Assembly: GCA_900320225.1 (NCBI GenBank)
Contig: ONRL01000039.1
Location: 1 to 48,071 of the forward strand
Direction: 5' to 3'
DNA length: 48,071 nucleotides
Source: an uncultured Lentisphaerota bacterium
GTDB taxonomy: Bacteria; Verrucomicrobiota; Kiritimatiellia; RFP12; UBA1067
This document shows positions 42,437 through 48,071 of this stretch, piece by piece. Under the pieces are notes generated by a model. That model ran no database searches, was not told where the DNA came from, and worked only from the letters and a program-made list of their open reading frames with translations. Position 1 is the stretch's first letter, and every line of letters starts with the position of its first letter. The translations under genes and the position numbers were made by a program.

Positions 42437-43831
42437 CTATTTTCCCGTCGTCGTACCTTTCTCTTCCTTGATGCCTGCCTTTCTGAGGATGGCCTTGTCT
42501 GCGAGCTTCTGGAACTTCTGCCCCAGCAGGAACGGGTGGAGCGTGACTTCGTTGTTCGGGATCCTGCGCACGCCGAGTTTGTCGAGGAACTTGCGTCCGG
42601 GCTCGCCGTGCTTCTCGACGAACAGGTCGTACGCGCACCTGTCGCCGAGCGTCGGGCGCGTGTAGCTGTTGACGTGCGACATGATGAGGTTCACCCCGTC
42701 CTGCGTGAGCGGGTTGAACGAGACTCCCTTGACGAGCACCCTGCGGATCTCCTCGTGGACGCGCTCGACGTGCGGCTTCTGCGTGGCGCAGTACGGGTCC
42801 GTGAACCAGACCCTGACGCCGCGCGGCTCGATGCGCGTGGGGTTGTGGTCCGGGTCGGGGCGCCAGTTCTCGATCATGTACGGGTCGCTGAACTCCGGGC
42901 CGTTGTCGGTGAGTATGGCCTTGAAGAGCGCGACGAACAGCGCCGGTCCCGCGACGCCCCACAGCATGTTGAACAGGCGCGTCGTGGTCTGCGCGGTCCT
43001 CCTGTTCCGGAGGAACGCGAGCGCGAGGCCCGTGGCAGGGAAGATCATCGTGTAGAGGACCTTCCCGCTGATGGACCCGATGACGGTGTCGAGCTCGCAC
43101 GCCACGACGCCGACATGCTCCTTGAGCCACTCCCACATCTCGCGGATGGTCCGCCCCACGCGGCACTTGGCGTCGGTCTTCGTCTCCTGCACCTTCTCCG
43201 GCCTGCCGCCGCGCGAGCAGGCGAAGGGCTGGTCGTGCCGCTTCGCGTGGAACAGGCCCCCGTTGATCCAGTCGTAGACCGTGCGCACCTTCGTCTTCCC
43301 GAACGTGCCGGGGTTGTTCGCGACGACGTTGCGGACGGACTGCCCCTTGCGGATGCAGGGCGACAGGACCGCGTCCATCGCCGCGACGGCCTCCTCTCCC
43401 ACGCGCACGCCGAGGCGGCTGTTGACGAGCGTGCCCTCGTAGTTGGCCTGGGCGCCGGGGGCGAGATAGTACTTCTTGCGCATCGGGCAGTTGCGCTCGG
43501 ACTCGCACCCGTTGCAGACGTACGGGGACCTCGCGAGGCGCGGGCAGTGCGACTCGAAGAAGTCCGGGCACGTCTCGAAGCAGCGCGGCTGGTTCTTCCG
43601 CAGCCGCTCGCCGAATCCCGTGAAATCCTTGCGCATGCACTCGTCGAAGCGCGAGCACAGCCTGTTGGAGCATCCGAGGCGCTTGTCGCTGTCGATGCGC
43701 CTGGCGATGATCTCGCGCACCACGGTGGAGTCGGGACGCCCGACCTCCACGGCGATCTGCGCGACCTTCATTCCGCATCCGAGCAGGAACTCGATGCGTT
43801 TCCTTTCGTCGATTCCCATGTGCTTTGCCAT
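42437..43831 (-). CDS. IS30-family transposase with N-terminal Cys-rich region
   Basis: 464 residues. An N-terminal helix-turn-helix typical of IS30 (IDERKRIEFLLGCGMKVAQI, then GRPDSTVVREI) is followed by nine cysteines between residues 54 and 115, including YVCNGCESERNC, a zinc-binding-like cluster known in one IS30 subgroup. The catalytic DDE residues are the aspartate in CELDTVIGS, the aspartate in LTDNGPEF and the glutamate in HVERVHEEIRR. The frame is intact, so the element may be active. The start at 43831 has AAGGAGAA upstream. It serves only mobility and is unrelated to its neighbours. Confidence 0.95.
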   Translation of the reverse strand: MAKHMGIDERKRIEFLLGCGMKVAQIAVEVGRPDSTVVREIIARRIDSDKRLGCSNRLCSRFDECMRKDFTGFGERLRKNQPRCFETCPDFFESHCPRLARSPYVCNGCESERNCPMRKKYYLAPGAQANYEGTLVNSRLGVRVGEEAVAAMDAVLSPCIRKGQSVRNVVANNPGTFGKTKVRTVYDWINGGLFHAKRHDQPFACSRGGRPEKVQETKTDAKCRVGRTIREMWEWLKEHVGVVACELDTVIGSISGKVLYTMIFPATGLALAFLRNRRTAQTTTRLFNMLWGVAGPALFVALFKAILTDNGPEFSDPYMIENWRPDPDHNPTRIEPRGVRVWFTDPYCATQKPHVERVHEEIRRVLVKGVSFNPLTQDGVNLIMSHVNSYTRPTLGDRCAYDLFVEKHGEPGRKFLDKLGVRRIPNNEVTLHPFLLGQKFQKLADKAILRKAGIKEEKGTTTGK

Positions 43832-44018
43832 GATTGTTCTCCTTGTTCGTTGTCCGCGGGCCGCCAGCAGGGCACGCGCCCCTGTCCCGGTGGCCAGACG
43901 GCGAACATGATGCGACTTCGCGGAACTAAACGCAAGTCCCTCCCCGGGGAGGGAAGGAGGGGTTTCCCGTCACTTCTCGACTCAACCCCTGTAACCAAAG
44001 GAGTAAACGCAAGCCATT
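43832..44018. other. Right subterminal region of the IS
   Basis: No gene. It holds the transposase leader, a direct copy of the internal word GGAACTAAACGCAAG (43922-43936), a CCTCCCCGGGGAGG palindrome (43938-43951) and AGTAAACGCAAG (44002-44013). I see no convincing promoter for the transposase here beyond weak matches. Confidence 0.5.
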
Positions 44019-44043
44019 CTTGCGTTCAGTTCCGCAAATGACA
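44019..44043 (-). repeat. Right terminal inverted repeat of the IS
   Basis: 25 bp, complement of 42162-42186 with three transitions; ends AAATGACA at the element boundary. Confidence 0.85.
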
Positions 44044-44057
44044 CAGTTTACTGCGAC
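44044..44057 (+). repeat. Right copy of the 14-bp target-site duplication
   Basis: CAGTTTACTGCGAC, immediately after the right inverted repeat and identical to 42148-42161. It is followed by a second hairpin, GCGACCG-CCGATT-CGGTCGC (44053-44072). Confidence 0.85.
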
Positions 44058-44079
44058 CGCCGATTCGGTCGCAACGCGA

Positions 44080-44108
44080 TTGCCACCGGGCGGTGAATGT
44101 GGTATGAT
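44080..44108 (+). promoter_or_regulatory. Promoter of the DUF4838 gene
   Basis: TTGCCA (44080-44085), a 17-bp spacer, then TATGAT (44103-44108) with TGG before it. It lies outside the IS, so the insertion 37 bp upstream leaves the core promoter intact. AAAAGGAG precedes the ATG at 44165. Confidence 0.65.
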
Positions 44109-44164
44109 AGGCGCGTGCGCACAGGGTGAGGTATGGCTTGTGTGCCGAAAAAAGGAGCGCGAAG

Positions 44165-46462
44165 ATGAAAAGGACGATGAGACGGTCTGTGGTCGGACTG
44201 GTTGCCGCGGTGGTTGCGTTTGCGGCTGCTGCGCAGGGTGCGCAGGCGCTCGTGCTGGCGGAGCGGGGGAAGCCCGCCGCATGTGCCATTGTGGTGGCGA
44301 AGGACGCCGGGCCGTCGTTGAAGTACGCGGCCGAGGAGCTGCAGTTTTACGTGAGGAAGTTGACGGGCGTGGAGTTGGCGGTGGAAGCCGCCAAGATGGC
44401 GGTTCCCCATACGGCTACGATCCGCCTGGAGCAGACGGACGACTACGGGACGGACGGCTTCCGCCTGACGGCGCGTCCGCCCGACCTCGTCATCCGCGGC
44501 GGCGTGCGCGGCTGCCTGTACGGCGTGTACGAGCTGCTGGAGACGTATGGCGGCGTGGGCTGGTACGCCTCGTGGCGCACCGTAGTGCCGAGGCTGGACC
44601 GCCTCGCGGTGCCGGCGGACCTCGACGACGAGCAGCGTCCCGCGTTCAAGATGCGCATGACGAGCTGGCTCGACGCGACGCACGGCGACTTTGCGGCGCG
44701 TCTGCGCCTGAACGGCGCGCGCGCCCACCTGCAGGAGAAGCACGGCGGGGCGGTGTGCCGTTTCGGGAAGCACATGGGAAGTTGCCACACGTTCAGCTTC
44801 CTCCTGCCGCCGAAGAAGTACTTCGCGGAGCATCCCGAATACTTCGCGATGCGCGACGGGAAGCGCGAGCTGCACGAGAAGAGCGCGCGGTGGGGCTACA
44901 CCCAGCCGTGCCTCACGAACCCGGACGTGCTGCGGATCGTCACCTCCAACGTGCTGGAGGCGATCAAGGCCGACCCCACGGCGGGCATCTACGGCGTGAG
45001 CCAGAACGACAACCGCCTCTACTGCCAGTGTCCCGCGTGCGCGGCGGTGGACGAGGAGGAGGAAAGCCACGCCGGCACGGTCGTGCGCTTCGTGAACGCC
45101 GTCGCGGAGGAGGTGGAGAAGCACTATCCCGACGCGATCATCGAGACGCTCGCCTACCAGTACTCGCGCAAGCCGCCGAAGAAGACGCGCCTGCGGCACA
45201 ACGTGATGCCGTGCCTCTGCTCCATCGAGTGCGACTTCCACAAGCCGCTCGACGTGAGTCCCTTCAAGAGCAACGTCGACTTCGTGGAGGACATCCGCGG
45301 CTGGACGCGCCAGACGGACATGCTCTACCTCTGGGACTACACCACCAACTTCCGCAACTACCTCCACGCCTTCCCCAACATCATGGCCCTGCAAGGGAAC
45401 CTGAAGTTCTTCCGCGCGAACAACGTGAAGTACATGTTCGAGCAGGGCGACTCGCTCGGCCTCCACGCCGACTTCGGCGAGCTCCGCGCCTGGCTGCTCG
45501 CGAAGTGGATGTGGAACCCCGACGCGCCGATGGCGCCGCTCCTCGACCGCTTCTTCAAGGGCTACTACGGCGCGGCCGCGCCGCACGCGCGGAAGGTGTT
45601 CGACGACCTCTACTCCCTGCCGCGCGACTCCGTGACGCAGCGCCTCGGCATCTACGAGGTCGTGACGAGCACGAACATCCCCACCGCGTTCTTCGAGCGC
45701 GCGGAGAAACACTGGCTCGCCGCCGCCGAGGCGGTGAAGGGCGACCGCATCTGCGCGCGGAACGTGGAGGCGGCGTATCTCTCCACGATGTTCTCGCTCC
45801 TGTATCGTCTGCCGCGTCCGCGCACCGTGTGGGTGACGCGCCATCCCGAGAACTTCAACTACGACCGCTGCCGCGCCTACGCGCAGCGTCTCCTCGCCGC
45901 GCGCAAGCCGTTCAACCTCCGCTTCGCGGAGAGCGGCGAGCGGGAGAAGGCCTTCCGCGAGGAGATCGCGGCGATGGCGGCGGCGACCGTGCTGACGACG
46001 GGGTGCGACCGCGCGGAGGTGCCGGCGTCGCGCCTGCGGCTGTCCGTGCCGGGCGTGCGGGGCGAGTACGCGAAAGACGCCGGCACGCTCAACGGCACGG
46101 CGATCAAGCTCTTCAACACGCACTACGAGTGGAGCGTGCGGCTCGACCTCGCGTCGGTCGCGTACGATCCCGACGTCATGTACAAGGTGCGCGTGCGCGT
46201 GCGGGTGGAGAAGGAGCCGGACGCGAAGGGCGAGGCGTTCTGGGCGGGCGTGTACGACACGCCGGCGAAGAAGGGCCGTGGCAGCATCTCGGTGAAGGCG
46301 GAGAAATGCGGCGACGGATACGTATGGTACGACGTCTGCAAGTGGAAGCCGAAGGACGGCCAATATTTCTGGCTGGGTCCGGGCCGTTTCAAGAAGGATG
46401 GCGGCGTTTCGGCGATCAAATCCGTGTGGGTCGACCGCGTCGAAATCTCCCGCGTGGACTAG
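44165..46462 (+). CDS. Secreted DUF4838 protein, GH67-like putative glycoside hydrolase
   Basis: The start at 44165 has AAAAGGAG 8 nt upstream and a signal peptide (MKRTMRRSVVGLVAAVVAFAAAAQGAQA, split here only by its charged start). The N-terminal alpha-glucuronidase-type domain reads AAEELQFYVRKLTGVEL ... DGFRLTARPPDLVIRGGVRG CLYGVYELLE. The DUF4838 core follows: HPEYFAMRDGKRE, GIYGVSQNDNRLYCQCPACAAVD, ETLAYQYSRKPPKK and MLYLWDYTTNFRNYL, with acidic residues in SQND and the C-x-x-C pair. A C-terminal carbohydrate-binding-like domain is likely. The segment VEAAKMAVPHTATI near residue 80 is encoded by a palindromic repeat module. Substrate unknown. Confidence 0.75.
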   Translation: MKRTMRRSVVGLVAAVVAFAAAAQGAQALVLAERGKPAACAIVVAKDAGPSLKYAAEELQFYVRKLTGVELAVEAAKMAVPHTATIRLEQTDDYGTDGFRLTARPPDLVIRGGVRGCLYGVYELLETYGGVGWYASWRTVVPRLDRLAVPADLDDEQRPAFKMRMTSWLDATHGDFAARLRLNGARAHLQEKHGGAVCRFGKHMGSCHTFSFLLPPKKYFAEHPEYFAMRDGKRELHEKSARWGYTQPCLTNPDVLRIVTSNVLEAIKADPTAGIYGVSQNDNRLYCQCPACAAVDEEEESHAGTVVRFVNAVAEEVEKHYPDAIIETLAYQYSRKPPKKTRLRHNVMPCLCSIECDFHKPLDVSPFKSNVDFVEDIRGWTRQTDMLYLWDYTTNFRNYLHAFPNIMALQGNLKFFRANNVKYMFEQGDSLGLHADFGELRAWLLAKWMWNPDAPMAPLLDRFFKGYYGAAAPHARKVFDDLYSLPRDSVTQRLGIYEVVTSTNIPTAFFERAEKHWLAAAEAVKGDRICARNVEAAYLSTMFSLLYRLPRPRTVWVTRHPENFNYDRCRAYAQRLLAARKPFNLRFAESGEREKAFREEIAAMAAATVLTTGCDRAEVPASRLRLSVPGVRGEYAKDAGTLNGTAIKLFNTHYEWSVRLDLASVAYDPDVMYKVRVRVRVEKEPDAKGEAFWAGVYDTPAKKGRGSISVKAEKCGDGYVWYDVCKWKPKDGQYFWLGPGRFKKDGGVSAIKSVWVDRVEISRVD
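44387..44410 (+). repeat. GCCGCC-AAGAT-GGCGG module inside the DUF4838 gene
   Basis: GCCGCCAAGATGGCGG followed by TTCCCCAT, matching the intergenic modules at 36472 and 42076 (GATGGCGGCTTTCCCAGT type). It is in frame, encoding A-A-K-M-A-V-P-H. Confidence 0.6.
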
Positions 46463-46560
46463 GCAGCCACCCCATACGGGCGCAACAAGTTGCGCCCCTC
46501 CCGCGTGGGCCGAAACGGGAGGGGCGCAATTTATTGCGCCCGAAAACGGCGCATGGGCCG
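46463..46560. repeat. Inverted pair of GGGAGG-hairpin repeats
   Basis: Right-reading unit 46516-46545: CGGGAGG, stem GGCGCAA/TTGCGCC, loop TTTA, then CGAAA. Left-reading unit 46477-46503: the same with loop CAAG. The opposed arrangement resembles bacterial BIME (paired REP) units. It fills the gap between the DUF4838 gene and the next promoter and may stop transcription, though no T tract is present. Confidence 0.7.
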
Positions 46561-46568
46561 AAACGGGC

Positions 46569-46598
46569 TTGCCTACGGGGATGGGATTATGGTAAGAT
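46569..46598 (+). promoter_or_regulatory. Promoter of the terminal beta-strand repeat gene
   Basis: TTGCCT (46569-46574), an 18-bp spacer, then TAAGAT (46593-46598) with TGG before it. AAAAGGAG (46611-46618) lies 6 nt before the ATG. Confidence 0.6.
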
Positions 46599-46624
46599 AC
46601 TGACGATTTCAAAAGGAGTTGGCG

Positions 46625-48071
46625 ATGACGAATACGAATAAAGCATGTTGGTTGGTGCTTACTGCCCTGTTTTTTGCGGCAAATGCTACCGCCAAGACAT
46701 GCACGTGGACCGTGCAGGGCGGCAATTGGGCCGATTCGGCGAACTGGGCGGACGGCGCCGTGCCGGAGGACGGCGACAGCGTGGAGTTCGCAGGATCGGG
46801 AGGTGGCGGCTTCATCCAGCTGCAAGGCGGGGCGACGGCCGCGCTCGCGGGCATCCTCAATGCGGACTCGAGTTCCGGATGGTCGCTCACGGACGGCACG
46901 GTCAACTGGGCCGACGGCACGGTGGTCTTTGAAAACGCGGCGAACTTCAAGATATACGCGCAGCTCGCCTCGTCCGACACGACGACGTTCGTGAAACGCG
47001 GCGCCGGCTCGCTCTTCCTCTACGCCACGAACACGGCGCTCAGATGCGCCTTCGTCGTGGAAGGGGGGCGCATCCTCCCCGTGGACGACCTGTCGTTCGG
47101 CGGCGTGCCGGAAACGCTTCGCGCCGACGCGATCACCCTGCGCGGGGGGGCGCTTTTCAACGGCGACGCGGGGAACCTCGTCACGATCGCGCCGACGCGC
47201 GGCGTCACCGTGGACGGCCTCGGGTATTTCGCGGGACGGGCCCCGGATACGCTCGTCGTCGCCTCGCCGATCACGGGGAACGGCGACGTGTGCGTCCTCC
47301 AGCAAAGCGGCGCCGTGCGCTTTGACGCCGCCAACACCTACACGGGCGAAACCGTGCTCGGCGACACGCAGCACCCGTTCAAGTTCGGCCCTGACCTCAA
47401 TTTCTCCGTCGGTGCCGACGGCGCGTTGCCCGCGACGACGCGCCTGCGCAGCGTCATCGGCGGCGCAAGGCTCTCCCTCGACGGCACCATGCAGCGGATC
47501 GCGGGCCTCGACGGCGGCGCGAAACTCGCCGTGAACGGACCCGGCACGCTCCGCTTCGGCGCGGCGGACGACGGCGCGCTGTCGCTCACGAACGTCTCGC
47601 TCGCGGCGGATGCCGCGCTCGTCTACGCGGGAGCCGGTGTGCTGGACGTGAAGCTCTCCTCGGCCGTGACGGGCACGACGTTCCGCCTCGATTCGGGCAC
47701 GCTCGCGCTGAACGCGGCGAACGCGCTCGGCACGGCGACGCTCTCGCTCTACGACGGCGCGGCGGTGACGGTCGGGACGGGCGTCCTGCGCAACCTGCTC
47801 GTCCTCGACGGCGCGGCCTCCGTCACGGCAACGGAAGCGGTGCGCTTCGCGGAGGGCGTTTCGGGCGGGACGACGCTGACGCTCGCCGGCGACCAGGCGT
47901 ACACGTTCGGCACCGCCGACGGCATCCTCCGCCCGCTGGACGCGACGCCGTCCCCGCAAGGCGCCTCCACCGTCACGCTCGACGGCTGGCTCGCGACGAC
48001 GCAGGACGTCTCGTCGTTCGCGAAGACGGCGGACTGCGTGGTCTTCACCACGCTGACGCCGGGCGACCAGA
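46625..48071 (+). CDS. Secreted beta-strand repeat protein, truncated by the window edge
   Basis: Opens MTNTNKACWLVLTALFFAANATA, a signal peptide, followed by CTWTVQGGNWADSANWADGAVPEDGDSVEF, the W-x-G-x-x-x-N-W opening unit common to autotransporter-type beta-strand proteins. Repeats such as TTFVKRGAGSLFLYATNTALRCAFVVEGGRIL and SGAVRFDAANTYTGETVL continue to the last base without a stop. The architecture is that of the protein at 36868, but the sequence is clearly different. 482 codons are visible. The C-terminus, and whether it has a barrel or sorting signal, lies outside. Confidence 0.7.
   Translation, partial: MTNTNKACWLVLTALFFAANATAKTCTWTVQGGNWADSANWADGAVPEDGDSVEFAGSGGGGFIQLQGGATAALAGILNADSSSGWSLTDGTVNWADGTVVFENAANFKIYAQLASSDTTTFVKRGAGSLFLYATNTALRCAFVVEGGRILPVDDLSFGGVPETLRADAITLRGGALFNGDAGNLVTIAPTRGVTVDGLGYFAGRAPDTLVVASPITGNGDVCVLQQSGAVRFDAANTYTGETVLGDTQHPFKFGPDLNFSVGADGALPATTRLRSVIGGARLSLDGTMQRIAGLDGGAKLAVNGPGTLRFGAADDGALSLTNVSLAADAALVYAGAGVLDVKLSSAVTGTTFRLDSGTLALNAANALGTATLSLYDGAAVTVGTGVLRNLLVLDGAASVTATEAVRFAEGVSGGTTLTLAGDQAYTFGTADGILRPLDATPSPQGASTVTLDGWLATTQDVSSFAKTADCVVFTTLTPGDQ

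Larger units (their letters stand above)
42162..44043 (-). mobile_element. Complete IS30-family insertion sequence, 1,882 bp
   Basis: Bounded by 25-bp terminal inverted repeats (42162-42186 and 44019-44043) that begin TGTCAYTTGC and differ at only three positions, all transitions. A perfect 14-bp direct duplication flanks it outside. Near the ends there are further copies of the internal word TAAACGCAAG: 42195-42206 and 43922-43936 plus 44002-44013, probable transposase-binding sites. It carries one transposase gene, intact, on the minus strand, and a hairpin/promoter unit at its left end. The TSD is longer than the 2-3 bp typical of IS30 itself. The insertion lies exactly in a palindromic repeat hairpin. 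Confidence 0.9.

Noticed and set aside
42437-43831. The Cys-rich IS30 transposase as a novel class of enzyme
   Set aside because: The helix-turn-helix, DDE core and Y-V-C-N-G-C cluster match a known IS30 subgroup.
1-48071. tRNA, rRNA, riboswitches
   Set aside because: No cloverleaf, rRNA segment or recognisable riboswitch core was found by eye on either strand. The gap before metY, where a SAM riboswitch could be expected, is too short and has none of its conserved elements.

Overview
The window is about 48 kb of GC-rich bacterial chromosome. The mix of genes suggests a polysaccharide-degrading member of the Verrucomicrobiota/Kiritimatiellota/Lentisphaerota group, probably from a gut metagenome. 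The pointers are secreted autotransporter-type beta-strand repeat proteins without a barrel, a FISUMP-domain surface protein, several secreted glycoside hydrolases, a membrane Ser/Thr kinase and a bS22-like mini ribosomal protein. No 16S rRNA or other decisive marker is present, so the lineage is an inference.

Layout. 1-2.2 kb: lipoprotein with repeated glutamine-amidotransferase-like (BPL_N) domains. 2.4-3.3 kb: rpsL-rpsG. 3.4-5.3 kb: SurA/PpiC-type isomerase plus rsmA on the minus strand. 5.4-6.4 kb: hisG and a 29-residue bS22-like gene. 6.5-8.8 kb: L,D-transpeptidase and metY, diverging from face-to-face overlapping promoters. 9-11.5 kb: grpE-dnaJ-purN. 11.5-15.8 kb: a two-domain glycosidase and a CstA transporter. 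15.9-25.2 kb: Ser/Thr kinase, sodium:solute symporter, cupin lipoprotein, VOC-like protein, dhaK (broken), dhaL, lsrF-like aldolase (broken) and an exported TIM-barrel isomerase-like lipoprotein, all in one direction. 25.2-28.6 kb: dxr-rseP-ispG. 28.6-32.2 kb: GH127-type hydrolase (broken) and a DUF5696-like protein. 32.5-36.4 kb: FISUMP surface protein (broken near its N-terminus). 36.9-42.1 kb: beta-strand repeat protein and parallel beta-helix protein. 42.2-44.0 kb: intact IS30-family element. 44.2-46.5 kb: DUF4838 hydrolase-like protein. 46.6 kb to the edge: another beta-strand repeat protein.

Three threads run across the window. (1) A modular family of palindromic repeats occupies the larger intergenic gaps and also sits inside coding sequence (rsmA, the end of purN, the DUF4838 gene). 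Copies differ by paired changes that keep the stems, and the IS30-like element has inserted into one of these hairpins, leaving a perfect 14-bp target duplication. (2) Many genes share a recognisable promoter, TTGCGC/TTGACA-like, then 17-18 bp, then TGG-TATRAT; two of these promoters place the start site on or next to the start codon, implying leaderless mRNAs. (3) Five reading frames (the BPL_N protein, dhaK, lsrF-like, GH127 and FISUMP genes) carry out-of-frame breaks where family-conserved sequence seems to be missing. They may be real deletions or assembly faults.
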